Assembly (NCBI RefSeq): GCF_000379625.1
Contig: NZ_KB903217.1
Location: 637,816-701,815, forward strand
Length of the DNA stretch: 64,000 bases
From: Actinomycetospora chiangmaiensis DSM 45062
GTDB taxonomy: Bacteria; Actinomycetota; Actinomycetes; Mycobacteriales; Pseudonocardiaceae
Direction: 5' to 3'
Part shown: positions 18,806 through 31,988 of the stretch, piece after piece
How positions within the stretch are numbered: the stretch's first letter is position 1
How the letters are laid out: each line of letters opens with the position of its first letter
Program-made: the position numbers and the translations under genes
Notes under the pieces: generated by a model
The model's database searches: none
Seen by the model: the letters and a program-made list of their open reading frames with translations, nothing else
Told to the model about the DNA's origin: nothing

Positions 18806-19634
18806 CCACGCACGTGAACCCGGCCCTCACCCCGACCGACGCCGAGCGTCCCCGGATGCGTCCCGACACCGACGTCGACCTCTCGGTGTTCGACGGCCAG
18901 CGCGAGCGGGCCGCGGCGATCGTGGCACGCTACCCGGAGCCGCGGTCGGCGCTGCTGCCGCTGCTGCACCTCGTGCAGTACGTGGAGGGCCACGTCAGCC
19001 GCGCCGGCGTCGCGTTCTGCGCCGACATCCTCGACATCACGCCCGCCGAGGTCTCGGCGGTCGCGACGTTCTACACGATGTACAAGCGCGAGCCGGTCGG
19101 CGAGCACCTGGTGAGCGTCTGCACCAACACGCTGTGCGCGGCGCTCGGCGGCGACGACATCTACGCCGCGGTGCGCGAGCGGCTCGGCGGCATCGGCCAC
19201 GAGGAGACGGCGTGGCCCCCCGGCGAGGCCGGGACGTCGGGGGAGCCCGGTGCCCCGGGCAGCCTCACCATCGAGCACGCCGAGTGCCTCGCGGCCTGCG
19301 ACCTCGCGCCCGTGCTCACCGTGAACTACGAGTTCTACGACCGGCAGACGGTGGACAGCGCCGTCGGGATCATCGAGGCGCTGCAGCGGGGGGAGAAGCC
19401 GCACCCGACCCGCGGCGCCCCGCTGACCGACTTCCGGCGCATCGAGCTGCTCCTCGCCGGGTTCTTCGACGACCCCGAGGTCGGCGGGGCGGCGGCCAAC
19501 GCCGGCCCGAGCGCCGACGAGGCCACGCTGCGCGGCGCCACCCTCGCCGAGGAGCGGGGCTGGACCGCGCCCCCGATGCCCGACGCCTCCCCCGACCGCC
19601 CCACCGAAGCCGTCGACCTCCCTGGAGGTGCCTC

Positions 19635-19638
<4 letters not shown>
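18802..19638 (+). CDS. nuoE: NADH-quinone oxidoreductase subunit E
   Basis: 278-aa thioredoxin-like subunit with the N1a [2Fe-2S] cluster. Ligands C107 and C112 (CTNTLC) and C162 and C166 (CLAAC) are present. The C-terminus extends about 70 residues past the usual domain as an Ala/Pro-rich tail. It overlaps nuoD and nuoF by 4 nt each. Confidence 0.96.
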
Positions 19639-20999
<1,361 letters not shown>

Positions 21000-21000
21000 C

Positions 21001-23598
21001 ATGACCCAGGCTCCCGAGCAGGAGGCCCCGCCGGTCCCCGAGGGCCACGTCCGGCTGACGATCGACGGTCGCACCGTCGACGCGCCCAAGGGCGAGATCC
21101 TCATCCGGACCTGCGAGCGCCTCGGCATCGTCGTCCCGCGGTTCTGCGACCACCCCCTCCTCGAGCCAGCCGGCGCCTGCCGCCAGTGCCTGGTCGAGGT
21201 GGAGATGGGCGGGCGGCCGATGCCGAAGCCGCAGGCCAGCTGCACCATGACCGTCGCCGACGGGATGGTGGTGAAGACGCAGGTCACGTCCGCGGTCGCC
21301 GACAAGGCGCAGCAGGGCGTGATGGAGCTGCTGCTCATCAACCACCCGCTGGACTGCCCGATCTGCGACAAGGGCGGCGAGTGCCCCCTGCAGAACCAGG
21401 CCATGACCTCGGGGCGGGCGGAGTCGCGCTTCCACGAGCACAAGCGGCACTTCGAGAAGCCGCTGCCGATCTCCGACGAGGTGCTCCTCGACCGCGAGCG
21501 GTGCGTGCTCTGCCAGCGCTGCACCCGGTTCTCCGACCAGATCGCCGGTGACCCGTTCATCGAGCTCCTCGAGCGCGGGGCGCACCAGCAGATCGGCACG
21601 GAGGAGACGGCCTGGGGCGCCGGCGAGGAGTTCCAGTCCTACTTCTCCGGCAACACCATCCAGATCTGCCCGGTCGGCGCGCTGACCAGCGCCTCCTACC
21701 GGTTCCGGTCACGGCCCTTCGACCTGGTCTCCACGCCGGGGCAGTGCGAGCACTGCGCGTCCGGCTGCTCCACCCGGCGCGACTGGCGCCGCGGCGGGGT
21801 GACCCGCGTGCTGGCCGGCGAGGACACGACGGTCAACGAGGAGTGGCTCTGCGACAAGGGCCGGTTCGCGTTCCGCTACCCGACCTCGCCGCTGCGGGTG
21901 CTGCAGCCGATGGTCCGCGAGGACGGCGTGCTGACCCCGGTCCCGTGGGTGGACGCGCTGGAGCGGGCGGCGACGCTGCTCGCCGACGCACGCGACGGCC
22001 GCGGCCCGGCCCGGACCGGTGAGGACGGCGAGGAGCTCGCGCCCAAGCGGGGCGTCGGGGTGCTGCCCGGCGGCCGGCTGGCCGTCGAGGACGCCTACGC
22101 CTACGCCAAGTTCGCGCGCGTGGCGCTGCGCACCAACGACGTCGACCAGCGGGCCCGGACGCACTCCGACGAGGAGCTCGACTTCCTCGCCGGGCACGTC
22201 GCGGGCGTCGCCCCGAGCCACGTCTCCTACGCCCACCTCGAGGCCGCCCGCACCGTGCTGTGCGTGGCGTTCGACCCCGAGGAGGAGTCGCCGATCGTCT
22301 TCCTGCGGCTGCGCAAGGCGTCGCGGCACGGCACCCGCGTGGTGCACGTCGGCAGCTGGACCACCCCCGCCGTCGTGAAGACCGGGGGGCACCTGCTCGG
22401 CGCGGTGCCGGGCGAGGAGCCCGCGGCGCTGGCCGACCTGCCCGAGGACCTCGCGGCCGCCCTGGCCGCGCCGGGCGCCGTGGTGCTCGTCGGCGAGCGC
22501 GCCGCCGAGGTGCCGGGCCTGCTCACCGCGGTGAGCGAGCTCGGCGCGCGGACCGGTGCCCGCATCGCCTGGGTGCCGCGACGGGCCGGGGAGCGCGGCG
22601 GCGTGGACGCCGGCGCGCTGCCGACCCTGCTGCCGGGCGCCCGCCGCGTCGACGACGCGGCCGCCCGCGAGGCGGTCGCCGAGATCTGGGGCGTGCCGAC
22701 GCTGCCCGAGCGGCCCGGCCGCGACCTCACCGCCATGCTCACCGCCGCCCGCGACGGCGAGCTCGCCGGCCTGGTCGTCGGCGGCGTGGAGCTCGCCGAC
22801 CTGCCCGACCCCGCGCTCGCCCGCGAGGCCCTCGCCGCGGCCGACGTGGTGATCTCGCTCGAGCAGGTGCACTCCGAGGTCACCGAGCACGCCGACGTCG
22901 TGCTCCCGGTGGCGCCCGCGGTCAACCGCAGCGGCACCTACCGCAACTGGGAGGGCCGCGACCGTCCCTTCACGACGACCATCGACCCGGGCCAGGGTGG
23001 GTCCGGGCGCGTCGGCGGCATCGCCGCGGTGACGCTGCCGGACTGCCGGGTGCTGGACTCGCTCGCCGTCGAGATGGACGTCGACCTGTTCACCCAGACC
23101 CCGCAGGCCGCCGCGGCGGAGCTCTCGGAGCTGGGCACGGTCGCGGTGACGCCGTCGACCCCGGCGACGCGCCCGTCGGCGCCGGCCGGCGTCAGCGGTG
23201 GCGCACGGCTGACATCCGGGGTCGGCGGTGGCGCACCGCTGACGGACGGCCCACGGGTCCGGCTCGCCACGTGGCGCCAGCTGATCGACGGCGGCGCCCT
23301 CCTGGCCGAGGAGAACGACCTGCCCGGCACCGCCCGCCCGGCCCGACTGCGGGTCGCCGCGGCCACCGCCGAGCGGCTCGGCCTCGTCGCGGGCGAACCG
23401 GCGCGCGTCGGGGAGACGCTCGACCTCGTCGTCGAGATCGCCGACCTGCCCGAGGACGTCGTCTGGGCGCCCTCGCACATCCCGGTCGCGGGCGGGGTCG
23501 TCACGCTCGCCGGGCTCGGGCTCCACCACGGCGGCGCCGTCGAGGTCCGCGGCCCCGGCGCAGGAGCACCCGTCGTCGGGAACGGAGAACCGCAGTGA
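21001..23598 (+). CDS. nuoG: NADH-quinone oxidoreductase subunit G
   Basis: 865-aa largest peripheral subunit. The N-terminus has the [2Fe-2S] N1b ligands ([18 protein letters not shown]), then [14 protein letters not shown] and [11 protein letters not shown] for N4 and N5. CEHCASGC followed by WLCDKG supplies the optional N7 cluster. The C-terminal half is molybdopterin-oxidoreductase-like but binds no Mo. A Gly-rich linker near residues 730-750 holds an in-frame near-repeat of GGTGGCGCAC. One nt separates it from nuoF. Confidence 0.96.
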   Translation: MTQAPEQEAPPVPEGHVRLTIDGRTVDAPKGEILIRTCERLGIVVPRFCDHPLLEPAGACRQCLVEVEMGGRPMPKPQASCTMTVADGMVVKTQVTSAVADKAQQGVMELLLINHPLDCPICDKGGECPLQNQAMTSGRAESRFHEHKRHFEKPLPISDEVLLDRERCVLCQRCTRFSDQIAGDPFIELLERGAHQQIGTEETAWGAGEEFQSYFSGNTIQICPVGALTSASYRFRSRPFDLVSTPGQCEHCASGCSTRRDWRRGGVTRVLAGEDTTVNEEWLCDKGRFAFRYPTSPLRVLQPMVREDGVLTPVPWVDALERAATLLADARDGRGPARTGEDGEELAPKRGVGVLPGGRLAVEDAYAYAKFARVALRTNDVDQRARTHSDEELDFLAGHVAGVAPSHVSYAHLEAARTVLCVAFDPEEESPIVFLRLRKASRHGTRVVHVGSWTTPAVVKTGGHLLGAVPGEEPAALADLPEDLAAALAAPGAVVLVGERAAEVPGLLTAVSELGARTGARIAWVPRRAGERGGVDAGALPTLLPGARRVDDAAAREAVAEIWGVPTLPERPGRDLTAMLTAARDGELAGLVVGGVELADLPDPALAREALAAADVVISLEQVHSEVTEHADVVLPVAPAVNRSGTYRNWEGRDRPFTTTIDPGQGGSGRVGGIAAVTLPDCRVLDSLAVEMDVDLFTQTPQAAAAELSELGTVAVTPSTPATRPSAPAGVSGGARLTSGVGGGAPLTDGPRVRLATWRQLIDGGALLAEENDLPGTARPARLRVAAATAERLGLVAGEPARVGETLDLVVEIADLPEDVVWAPSHIPVAGGVVTLAGLGLHHGGAVEVRGPGAGAPVVGNGEPQ

Positions 23599-24923
23599 AC
23601 CCGCTACCGCCGCCCGGCACCCCCGGGTACACCCAGGCGCTGCTCGCGAACGACCCGCTGTGGCTGACGATCGTCAAGGTCGTCGTGGTGTTCGCGCTGC
23701 TGCTGGTCATGACGCTGTTCATGATCTGGCTCGAGCGCCGGGTCGTGGGGCGCATGCAGCAGCGGCCCGGGCCGAACTGGAACGGGCCGTTCGGCCTGCT
23801 CCAGTCGCTCGCCGACGGGCTCAAGCTGGCGTTCAAGGAGGACATCCGGCCGGTCCTCGCGGACAAGGCCGTCTTCTTCCTCGCCCCCGTCATCTCGACG
23901 ATCCCGGCCTTCGTCGCGTTCGCCGTGATCCCGCTCGGCCCCGAGGTCTCGATCTTCGGGCACCACACCGCGCTGCAGGTCGCGGACCTGCCGGTCGGCA
24001 TCCTCGTCGTGCTGGCCTGCTCCTCGGTCGGGGTCTACGGCATCGTGCTCTCCGGCTGGGCGTCCGGGTCGCCGTACCCGCTGCTCGGGTCGCTGCGCTC
24101 CGCCGCGCAGGTCATCTCCTACGAGCTCGCGCTCGGCCTGTCGATCATCGGCGTGGTGCTCTACGCCGGGTCGCTGTCCACCGCCGACATCGTCGCCGCC
24201 CAGCAGTCCGGCTGGTACATCTGGCTGCTGCCGGTCAGTTTCATCGTGTTCGCGATCTCGATGGTCGGCGAGACCAACCGCGCGCCGTTCGACCTCCCCG
24301 AGGCCGAGTCGGAGCTCGTCGGCGGCTTCCACACCGAGTACTCGTCGCTGAAGTTCGCGCTCTTCTTCCTCGCCGAGTACGTCAACATGGTCACCCTCTC
24401 CGCGGTGGCCACGACGCTGTTCCTCGGCGGCTGGATGGCCCCGTGGCCGCTGTCGCTGATCCCCGGCGTGAACTCGGGCTGGCTGCCGGTCGTCTGGTTC
24501 ATCTCGAAGATGTTCGTGTTCCTGTTCGTCTACATCTGGCTGCGCGGCACGCTGCCCCGCCAGCGCTACGACCAGTTCATGCGGCTCGGCTGGAAGATCC
24601 TCATCCCGGTCAGCCTGGTGTGGATCGTCGCGGTGGCCACGCTGCGGGTGCTGCGCAACCAGTACGGCACCATCTCGGCGCCCGTGGTGCTGATGGTCGG
24701 CGCGGTCGTGCTCGTGGTGGCGATCGTCGTCGCGCTGATGCTGCCCGACCGGGCGGCCGAGGACGACGGGACCGTCGCCGAGCCACCCGTCGTCGGGACC
24801 TATCCCGTGCCGCCGCTGGATCTCACCGTCCCGGCGAGCCCCCCGCGGCGTCGCCGCTCCGTGGCGGGCTCGACGGCCCCGGAGACGGCCGCCGTCGGCT
24901 CCGGTCAGAAGGAGGACGCCTGA
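23595..24923 (+). CDS. nuoH: NADH-quinone oxidoreductase subunit H
   Basis: 442-aa membrane subunit at the junction with the quinone cavity. Conserved pieces are [17 protein letters not shown], the [17 protein letters not shown] loop, and [19 protein letters not shown]. Eight helices are predicted. A charged tail of about 60 residues follows the last helix. Overlaps with nuoG (4 nt) and nuoI (1 nt) indicate coupling. Confidence 0.97.
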   Translation: MNPLPPPGTPGYTQALLANDPLWLTIVKVVVVFALLLVMTLFMIWLERRVVGRMQQRPGPNWNGPFGLLQSLADGLKLAFKEDIRPVLADKAVFFLAPVISTIPAFVAFAVIPLGPEVSIFGHHTALQVADLPVGILVVLACSSVGVYGIVLSGWASGSPYPLLGSLRSAAQVISYELALGLSIIGVVLYAGSLSTADIVAAQQSGWYIWLLPVSFIVFAISMVGETNRAPFDLPEAESELVGGFHTEYSSLKFALFFLAEYVNMVTLSAVATTLFLGGWMAPWPLSLIPGVNSGWLPVVWFISKMFVFLFVYIWLRGTLPRQRYDQFMRLGWKILIPVSLVWIVAVATLRVLRNQYGTISAPVVLMVGAVVLVVAIVVALMLPDRAAEDDGTVAEPPVVGTYPVPPLDLTVPASPPRRRRSVAGSTAPETAAVGSGQKEDA

Positions 24924-25540
24924 TGGGCATGTTCGACGGCATCGCCGGCTTCGGCGTCACCTTCTCGACGATGTTCAAGAAGGTCGTCACCGAGGAGTAC
25001 CCGCTGGTCAAGAAGGTGACCGCGCCGCGCTACCACGGCCGCCACCAGCTCAACCGGCACCCGGACGGCCTCGAGAAGTGCGTCGGCTGCGAGCTCTGCG
25101 CGTGGGCCTGCCCGGCCGACGCCATCTACGTCGAGGGCGGCGACAACACGCCCGAGGCGCGCTTCTCGCCCGGCGAGCGCTACGGCGCGATCTACCAGAT
25201 CAACTACCTGCGCTGCATCGGCTGCGGGCTCTGCATCGAGGCGTGCCCGACGCGGTCGCTGACGATGACGAACGAGTACGAGCTCGCCGACGACGACCGG
25301 CAGGACCTGATCTACACGAAGGACATGCTCCTCGCCCCGCTGCTGCCGGGCATGGAGCAGCCGCCGCACCCGATGCGCCTCGGGGACGACGAGCAGGACT
25401 ACTACGTGCAGGGCCCGGAGATGGCGCGGCGCGGCCGCGACCAGGCGGGCGCCGAGGATCTCGACACCGACAACCGCGCCGGCGCGAACGCGCTGCCGGG
25501 CGCGGCCCTCGTCGGGAAGGCCCCGGAGGAGAAGCGATGA
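24923..25540 (+). CDS. nuoI: NADH-quinone oxidoreductase subunit I
   Basis: 205-aa ferredoxin-like subunit with two [4Fe-4S] clusters, N6a and N6b. Ligands are C53/C56/C59/C63 and C98/C101/C104/C108. A GGAGG lies about 7 nt before the ATG. The acidic C-terminal tail of about 70 residues is longer than in E. coli. Confidence 0.97.
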   Translation: MGMFDGIAGFGVTFSTMFKKVVTEEYPLVKKVTAPRYHGRHQLNRHPDGLEKCVGCELCAWACPADAIYVEGGDNTPEARFSPGERYGAIYQINYLRCIGCGLCIEACPTRSLTMTNEYELADDDRQDLIYTKDMLLAPLLPGMEQPPHPMRLGDDEQDYYVQGPEMARRGRDQAGAEDLDTDNRAGANALPGAALVGKAPEEKR

Positions 25541-26340
25541 CCACCTCGATCGGCGAGGCCGTCGGGTTCTGGATCCTCGGCCCGGTGGCCCTGGCCGGCG
25601 GGCTCGGGATGGTGTTCTCCCGCAACGCCGTGCACTCGGCGCTGTGGCTGGTGCTGACGATGCTGTCGCTCGGGCTCATCTACATGCTGCAGACCGCGCC
25701 GTTCCTGGGCTTCACCCAGATCATCGTCTACACCGGCGCGATCATGATGCTGTTCGTCTTCGTGCTGATGATGGTCGGCCGGGACGCCTCGGACTCGGTG
25801 GTCGAGGTGCTGCGCGGCCAGCGCGTCGCGGCCGCGGTGCTGGGCATCGGGCTCGCGGGGCTCATGATCGGCGCGGTCGCGCAGTCGGTCGGCGTCCCGC
25901 TGACCACCGCGGCCCCGACCGGGTCGAACGTCGGCGGCCTCGGCCTCCTGGTCTTCCAGCGCTACCTGCTCGCGTTCGAGCTGACCTCGGCGCTCATCAT
26001 CACCGGCGCGGTCGGCGCGATGGTCTACACGTTCGCGGGCCGGGCGAGGTCGAAGGCGATCACGCAGAAGGAGCGGGTCGCCGACCGGCTGCGCGGACCG
26101 CTGGAGAAGTACGGCTCGCGGTCGGGCCCCGGCGTCTTCGCGACGGCGGACTCGGTCGCCACCCCGGCGCTGCTGCCGGACGGCTCGGTGGCCCCGGAGT
26201 CGCTCTCGGCGATCATCGAGGCGACGGCCCGCGAGCGGCTCGGTCACGCGACCGGGCTCTCCCGCCCCGGCGACGAGCACGACACCGCCGCCCACTCCCA
26301 CCACGCCGAGCGCGGCGAGATCCAGGGGAGCCAGACGTGA
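25537..26340 (+). CDS. nuoJ: NADH-quinone oxidoreductase subunit J
   Basis: 267-aa membrane subunit (ND6-like) with five helices in the first 170 residues. The pi-bulge helix region [20 protein letters not shown] is conserved. A hydrophilic His-rich tail of about 95 residues follows. It overlaps nuoI and nuoK by 4 nt. Confidence 0.96.
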   Translation: MTTSIGEAVGFWILGPVALAGGLGMVFSRNAVHSALWLVLTMLSLGLIYMLQTAPFLGFTQIIVYTGAIMMLFVFVLMMVGRDASDSVVEVLRGQRVAAAVLGIGLAGLMIGAVAQSVGVPLTTAAPTGSNVGGLGLLVFQRYLLAFELTSALIITGAVGAMVYTFAGRARSKAITQKERVADRLRGPLEKYGSRSGPGVFATADSVATPALLPDGSVAPESLSAIIEATARERLGHATGLSRPGDEHDTAAHSHHAERGEIQGSQT

Positions 26341-26636
26341 GCCCCACGAACTACCTGCTGCTCTCGGCGCTGCTCTTCTCGATCGGCACCGTCGGGGTGC
26401 TGGTGCGCCGCAACGCGATCGTCGTGTTCATGTGCGTCGAGCTCATGCTCAACGCGGTGAACCTGTCGCTGGTCACCTTCTCGCGCATCAACGGCTCGCT
26501 CGACGGCCAGGTCATGGCGTTCTTCGTCATGGTCGTCGCGGCCGCGGAGGTCGTCGTCGGCCTCTCGATCATCATGGCCATCTTCCGCACGCGCCGGACC
26601 GCCTCGGTCGACGACGCGAACCTCCTCAAGTACTGA
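26337..26636 (+). CDS. nuoK: NADH-quinone oxidoreductase subunit K
   Basis: 99-aa three-helix subunit, paralogous to MrpC. The conserved helix [17 protein letters not shown] carries the membrane Glu, and a second Glu lies in [20 protein letters not shown] overlaps nuoJ. Confidence 0.97.
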   Translation: MSPTNYLLLSALLFSIGTVGVLVRRNAIVVFMCVELMLNAVNLSLVTFSRINGSLDGQVMAFFVMVVAAAEVVVGLSIIMAIFRTRRTASVDDANLLKY

Positions 26637-26649
26637 CGGGAGCTCCTCG

Positions 26650-28701
26650 ATGCTCACCGAGTTGCCCCCCGTGGCCCCCGCGACGGGAGCCGGCACCGCT
26701 GCCTGGCTCCTCGTCGCGCTGCCGGCCCTGGGTGCCGCGGTGCTCTTCCTCGGCGGTCGGCGCACCGACCGCTGGGGCCACCTGCTCGGCACCGCCACGG
26801 TGCTGGCGTCCTTCGTCTACGGCGTCGTCCTGTTCGTCTCGACGCTCGCGCTGCCGGGCGAGGAGCGGGTGCGTGACCTGCCGCTCTACGAGTGGTTCGC
26901 CTCCGGGTCGCTCTCGGTCGAGTTCGGGCTGCGCCTGGACCCGCTGTCGCTGACGTTCGTCCTGCTCATCACCGGTGTGGGGTCGTTGATCCACATCTAC
27001 TCGGTGGGCTACATGGCGCACGACGAGAACCGGCGCAAGTTCTTCGCGATGCTCAACCTGTTCGTCGCGGCGATGCTCGTGCTGGTCCTCGGCAACGGCT
27101 TCCTCACCCTCTACCTCGGGTGGGAGGGCGTCGGTCTCGCCTCCTACCTGCTGATCGGCTTCTACGTGCAGCGCCCGCTCGCGGCGTCCGCGGCGAAGAA
27201 GGCGTTCCTGATGAACCGCGTCGGCGACGTCGGGCTCGCGCTCGCGATCTTCATCCTGTTCGCGCAGCTGGGCACCACGCAGTACACCGCGGTCTTCGCG
27301 CGGATCGGCGAGCTCTCGCCCGGCGCGATCACCGCGGTCGCGCTGCTGCTCCTGCTCGGCGCGTGCGGCAAGTCCGGCCAGTTCCCGCTGCAGGCCTGGC
27401 TCCCCGACGCCATGGAGGGCCCGACCCCGGTCTCCGCCCTCATCCACGCCGCGACGATGGTGACGGCGGGGGTCTACCTCGTCGCCCGCGCGCACCCGAT
27501 CTACGACCTCACGCCCACCGGGCGCCTCGTCGTGACGATCGTCGGGGCGGTCACGATGCTCATCGGCGCGATCGTCGGCTGCGCCTACGACGACATCAAG
27601 AAGGTGCTGGCCTACTCCACGGTGAGCCAGATCGGCTACATGATGCTCGCCGTCGGGCTCGGGCCGATCGGCTACGCGGCCGGCCTCGCCCACCTGCTGG
27701 CCCACGGCTTCTTCAAGGCCGGGCTCTTCCTCGGCGCCGGGTCGGTGATGCACGGGATGGCCGACGAGACCGACATGCGCCGCTTCGGCGGACTGTGGCG
27801 CCACATGCCGATCACGTTCGCCACGTTCACCCTCGGCTACCTGGCCCTCATCGGCTTCCCGTTCCTGTCGGGCTTCTACTCGAAGGACCTGATCATCGAG
27901 GCCGCCCTCGGGGGCCCGCCGGAGCGCGGCTGGCTGCTCGGCGGGGCCGCGCTGCTCGCGGCCGGACTCACCGCGTTCTACATGACGCGGCTGATGCTCA
28001 TGACGTTCTTCGGGCCCGAGCGGTGGCGTTCGCTCACCCCGCGCTCCGCCCCCTGGGACCCGTCGCTGGAGAGCGAGGCCGCCCCGCAGCACCCGGAGCC
28101 GGGCCACGGAGGGACACGGAGCGCAGCGGAGCTGGACCATGGAGCCGCACCCGAGCACTACCACCCGCACGAGTCGCCCGCATCGATGACGGTGCCGATG
28201 ATCGTGCTGGCGATCGGCTCGGTCGGGGCCGGCGCGTTCCTCGTGATCGGCGAGCGTCTCGGCGGCTGGCTGGAGCCGGCCATCGGCCCGGTCCGCGAGG
28301 TCGAGGACACCGTCATCCCGACGGGGCTCGTCCCCGGCATCGCGTCGGTGCTCATGCTGCTCGGCGTCGGGATCGCCTACCTGACAGTGGGCCGCCGGCC
28401 GGTGCCGGTGGAGCGGCCGCAGCGGGTGTCGCTGCCGGTGCGCGCCGCGCGAGCCGACCTCTACGCCAACGCCATCAACGAGGGGGTCATCGCGCGGCCG
28501 GGCATCTGGCTCTCCCGCGCGCTGGTCTACCTCGACAACCGCGGGGTCGACGGCGCCGTCAACGGCGCCGCCGCCCTGCTCGGCGGGACGTCGGGCCGGG
28601 TCCGCCGCGCCCAGACCGGGTTCGTGCGCTCGTACGCGCTGACGATGCTGGGAGGCTCGCTCGTGCTGGTCGCGGCGTTGCTGGCGGTGGCGCTGCCGTG
28701 A
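26650..28701 (+). CDS. nuoL: NADH-quinone oxidoreductase subunit L
   Basis: 683-aa proton-pumping antiporter-like subunit with the long lateral helix at its C-terminus. Visible motifs are [39 protein letters not shown] with membrane Lys residues, and [19 protein letters not shown] hydrophilic insert near residues 470-510 is rich in His and Pro ([20 protein letters not shown]). ATG is 13 nt after nuoK. Confidence 0.97.
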   Translation: MLTELPPVAPATGAGTAAWLLVALPALGAAVLFLGGRRTDRWGHLLGTATVLASFVYGVVLFVSTLALPGEERVRDLPLYEWFASGSLSVEFGLRLDPLSLTFVLLITGVGSLIHIYSVGYMAHDENRRKFFAMLNLFVAAMLVLVLGNGFLTLYLGWEGVGLASYLLIGFYVQRPLAASAAKKAFLMNRVGDVGLALAIFILFAQLGTTQYTAVFARIGELSPGAITAVALLLLLGACGKSGQFPLQAWLPDAMEGPTPVSALIHAATMVTAGVYLVARAHPIYDLTPTGRLVVTIVGAVTMLIGAIVGCAYDDIKKVLAYSTVSQIGYMMLAVGLGPIGYAAGLAHLLAHGFFKAGLFLGAGSVMHGMADETDMRRFGGLWRHMPITFATFTLGYLALIGFPFLSGFYSKDLIIEAALGGPPERGWLLGGAALLAAGLTAFYMTRLMLMTFFGPERWRSLTPRSAPWDPSLESEAAPQHPEPGHGGTRSAAELDHGAAPEHYHPHESPASMTVPMIVLAIGSVGAGAFLVIGERLGGWLEPAIGPVREVEDTVIPTGLVPGIASVLMLLGVGIAYLTVGRRPVPVERPQRVSLPVRAARADLYANAINEGVIARPGIWLSRALVYLDNRGVDGAVNGAAALLGGTSGRVRRAQTGFVRSYALTMLGGSLVLVAALLAVALP

Positions 28702-30353
28702 GCGCCCTCGTGATCGTCCTCGTGCTGCTGCCCCTCGTGGGGGCGGCCGTGTGCGGCGCCCTGGTCAAGAACGGCCGCGACGGGGCCGCGAGGTCCGCGG
28801 GCTTCGCCGTCTCGCTCGTCGAGCTGGTGCTCGTCGCCGTCGTGTGGGGCCTGTTCGACCCGGCCGCTCCGACGCGGTTCCAGGGCCGGTCCTCCGTGGA
28901 GTGGATCCCGGCCTTCGGCGTCTCGTTCTCGCTGGGCCTCGACGGCATCGCCCTGGCGATGATCGCCCTGCTCTCGGTCCTCGTGCCCGTCGTCATCGCC
29001 TACACGTCGTTCACGTCGGCGGCGGAGCGGTTCCCCGACGGTCCCGACGGCGAGCCCCGCGGCGCGGGCGGGTTCGTCGCGCTGATGCTGTCGCTGCAGG
29101 GCGTGCTGGTGGCCCTGTTCGCGGCGACCGACGTCTTCGTCTTCTACGTGATGTTCGAGGTCATGCTCGTCCCGATGTACTTCATCATCGGGCGCTTCGG
29201 CGGGGCCCGACGGCAGTACGCCGCGGTCAAGTTCTTCCTGTACTCGTTCCTCGGCGGCCTGATCATGCTCGGCTCGGTGATCGGCCTCTACGTCGCGAGC
29301 GGCACCCGCCTCGGCGCCGCCACCTTCGACTGGGCCGAGCTGCAGCGGCTCGCGGTGCAGCTGCCGGAGTCCACGCAGATCTTCCTGTTCCTCGGGTTCT
29401 TCGCCGCGTTCGCGATCAAGGCGCCGTTGGTCCCGCTGCACACCTGGCTGCCCGACGCCGGTGCCGCGTCCCCGATCGGCGGCGGCGTCATCCTCGTCGG
29501 CGTCCTCGACAAGGTCGGCGTCTTCGGGTTCCTGCGCTACTGCCTGCCGCTCTTCCCGCTGGCGTCGCGGACCCTCGCGCCACTGGTCCTGGTCCTGTCG
29601 GTGATCGGCGTGCTCTACGGGGCGCTGCTCGCCGCGATGCAGACCGACATGAAGCGCTTCGTCTCCTACACCTCGATCGCCCACTTCGGGTTCATCGGGC
29701 TCGGGATCTTCGCGTTCAGCCAGCAGGCCCTGGCGGGCTCCGCGCTCTACATGGTCAACCACGGCATCTCCACGGCGATGCTGTTCCTCGTCGTCGGCAT
29801 GCTGGCCGCCCGGGGCGGGTCGAACCGGATCGCCGACTACGGCGGGGTCGGGCGGATCGCGCCGGTGCTCGCCGGCCTGTTCCTCCTGGCGGGCCTGACG
29901 ACGCTGTCGCTGCCGGGCACGAACTCGTTCGTCTCGGAGTTCCTCGTGCTCATCGGCTCCTGGCCGCGCGAGCCGGTCTACACCGTGATCGCCACCGTCG
30001 GGATCATCTTCGCGGCCCTCTACGTGCTCTGGGTCTACCAGCGCACGATGACGGGCCCGCTGCGCGGCGAGGCCGTCGTCGGCGGTGGCCCGGGCGCCGC
30101 GAGCGCGCGGGCCCTGGCCGGCGGGCCGGGCTCCGACACCGTCGACACCGACCCGCCCGACGCCGCGCGGAAGGCGCGCTTCGGGGACCTGTCCGGCCGG
30201 GAGATCGGGGTGCTCGCCCCGCTGGTGCTGCTGATCTTCCTGCTCGGGTTCTTCCCGCAGCCGGTGCTGGACGTCATCAACCCGGCGGTCTCCGCCACCA
30301 TGAGCGAGGTCGGCGTCGCCGACCCGGTCGGCCCGAACGGAGTGGCCCGCTGA
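28698..30353 (+). CDS. nuoM: NADH-quinone oxidoreductase subunit M
   Basis: 551-aa antiporter-like proton-pumping subunit. Key segments are [38 protein letters not shown] and [17 protein letters not shown]. Another Gly/Ala-rich cytoplasmic insert lies at about residues 460-490. GTG overlaps the nuoL stop. Confidence 0.97.
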   Translation: MSALVIVLVLLPLVGAAVCGALVKNGRDGAARSAGFAVSLVELVLVAVVWGLFDPAAPTRFQGRSSVEWIPAFGVSFSLGLDGIALAMIALLSVLVPVVIAYTSFTSAAERFPDGPDGEPRGAGGFVALMLSLQGVLVALFAATDVFVFYVMFEVMLVPMYFIIGRFGGARRQYAAVKFFLYSFLGGLIMLGSVIGLYVASGTRLGAATFDWAELQRLAVQLPESTQIFLFLGFFAAFAIKAPLVPLHTWLPDAGAASPIGGGVILVGVLDKVGVFGFLRYCLPLFPLASRTLAPLVLVLSVIGVLYGALLAAMQTDMKRFVSYTSIAHFGFIGLGIFAFSQQALAGSALYMVNHGISTAMLFLVVGMLAARGGSNRIADYGGVGRIAPVLAGLFLLAGLTTLSLPGTNSFVSEFLVLIGSWPREPVYTVIATVGIIFAALYVLWVYQRTMTGPLRGEAVVGGGPGAASARALAGGPGSDTVDTDPPDAARKARFGDLSGREIGVLAPLVLLIFLLGFFPQPVLDVINPAVSATMSEVGVADPVGPNGVAR

Positions 30354-31984
30354 TGGGATCCCAGTCCTTCTCCGATGCCCTCGGCGTCGACTACGGCGCC
30401 CTCGCGCCGCTGCTGATCGTGCTCGGGGGTGCGTGCGTCTCGGTGCTGATCGAGGCCGTGCTGCCGCTGGAGCGTCGCCGGCCGGCGCAGCTGGTGTTCA
30501 GCCTCGCCGTCGTGGTGGTCGCGCTCGTGGCGGTCGTCGTCCGCGCCACCAGCGGGGCCGCCGACGTGGTGGTGCTCGCCGGCTCGCTGTCCGTGGACGC
30601 CCCGGGCCTCTTCCTCTGGGGCACCCTGCTGGCCCTCGCGATCCCGTCGGTGCTGATGCTGGCCGACCGGTCCGTCGAGCCGGGCGGCGTGTTCGTCGCC
30701 GACCCCGAGGCGCTCGCCGAGGCGCAGGAGAAGGTCCTGGCCGGGGGCTCCCGCTCCCCGTCGGGGACCGGACCCGACTCCCGCGGCGCCGTGGCGCGCC
30801 GCGGCGGTGGTGGGGGCCCGGACCCGGCGACGCCGCCGGAGATGCACACCGAGATCTTCCCGCTCGTGCTGTTCGCCCTCGGCGGGATGCTCGCCTTCAG
30901 CGCCGCGAACGACCTCCTGACGATGTTCGTCGCGCTCGAGGTGCTCAGCCTGCCGCTGTACCTGCTGTGCGGGCTCGCCCGGCGTCGTCGCCTGCTCTCG
31001 CAGGAGGCGGCCGTGAAGTACTTCCTGCTCGGCGCGTTCGCGTCGGCGTTCTTCCTCTACGGCGTGGCGCTGCTCTACGGCTACGCCGGCTCCGTGCGGC
31101 TCGGCGACATCGCGGCGTCGGCCGCCGGCCCGCTGCGCTCGGACACGCTGCTGTTCGCGGGCCTGGCGCTGCTCGTCGTCGGGCTGATGTTCAAGGCCTC
31201 GGTCGGCCCGTTCCACACCTGGACGCCCGACGTCTACCAGGGCGCCCCGACCCCCGTCACCGCGTTCATGGCCGCCTGCACCAAGGTCGCCGCGTTCGGC
31301 GCGATCCTGCGCGTGTTCACGGTCGCGTTCGGCACCACGGCGCTGGAGTGGCGCGGCGTGCTGTGGGCGGTCGCGATCGCCTCCATGGTGATCGGCACGG
31401 TGCTGGGGATCACCCAGACCGACCTCAAGCGCATGGTCGCCTACTCCTCGGTGGCCCACGCCGGCTTCATCCTCATCGGCTGCCTGGCCATCACCCCGGC
31501 CGGCCTCTCCGGGACGTTGTTCTACCTGCTGGCCTACGGCTTCACGACGATCGCCATCCTCGGCCTGGTCTCGCTGGTGCGCTCCGGCGACGGCGAGGCC
31601 GGGCACCTCTCGGGCTTCGCGGGGCTCGGGCAGCGGTCGCCGGTGGTGGCCGCGGCGCTGTCGTTCTGCCTGCTCGCGCTCGCCGGGGTGCCGCTGACGA
31701 GTGGCTTCACCGCCAAGTTCGCGGTGTTCTCCGCGGGCCTCGCGGACGGGATGGCGCCGTTGGTGATCGTCGGGCTGGTGTGCAGCGCGATCGCCGCGTT
31801 CTTCTACCTGCGTGTGATCGTGCTCATGTACTTCTCCGACCCCGCTCCCGACGGGCCGACCGTCAGCCTCCCCGGACCGATGACCACGGTGGCGATCACG
31901 CTCGGCGTCGCCGTGACCTTGCTCCTGGGAGTGCTCCCGACGGCCGCCCTGGAGTGGGCCGGGGCCGGTTCTTTCCTAGGCTGA
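30353..31984 (+). CDS. nuoN: NADH-quinone oxidoreductase subunit N
   Basis: 543-aa last subunit of complex I, antiporter-like. The segments FVALEVLSLPLYLLCGL, FKASVGPFHTWTPDVYQGAP and DLKRMVAYSSVAHAGFI are present. About 40 residues of low-complexity sequence sit in a loop near 120-160. Its stop codon overlaps the putative -10 box of the downstream prenyl synthase gene. Confidence 0.97.
   Translation: MGSQSFSDALGVDYGALAPLLIVLGGACVSVLIEAVLPLERRRPAQLVFSLAVVVVALVAVVVRATSGAADVVVLAGSLSVDAPGLFLWGTLLALAIPSVLMLADRSVEPGGVFVADPEALAEAQEKVLAGGSRSPSGTGPDSRGAVARRGGGGGPDPATPPEMHTEIFPLVLFALGGMLAFSAANDLLTMFVALEVLSLPLYLLCGLARRRRLLSQEAAVKYFLLGAFASAFFLYGVALLYGYAGSVRLGDIAASAAGPLRSDTLLFAGLALLVVGLMFKASVGPFHTWTPDVYQGAPTPVTAFMAACTKVAAFGAILRVFTVAFGTTALEWRGVLWAVAIASMVIGTVLGITQTDLKRMVAYSSVAHAGFILIGCLAITPAGLSGTLFYLLAYGFTTIAILGLVSLVRSGDGEAGHLSGFAGLGQRSPVVAAALSFCLLALAGVPLTSGFTAKFAVFSAGLADGMAPLVIVGLVCSAIAAFFYLRVIVLMYFSDPAPDGPTVSLPGPMTTVAITLGVAVTLLLGVLPTAALEWAGAGSFLG
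31977..31982 (+). promoter_or_regulatory. -10 box for a leaderless prenyl synthase transcript
   Basis: TAGGCT ends 6 nt before the GTG of the next gene and overlaps the nuoN stop. No Shine-Dalgarno is present. Confidence 0.45.
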
Positions 31985-31988
31985 GGGC

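Noticed and set aside
28100-28160. GC-rich insert in nuoL (GGACACGGAGCGCAGCGGAG) as a mobile repeat
   Set aside because: In frame within a variable loop and seen only once in the window; no evidence of mobility.
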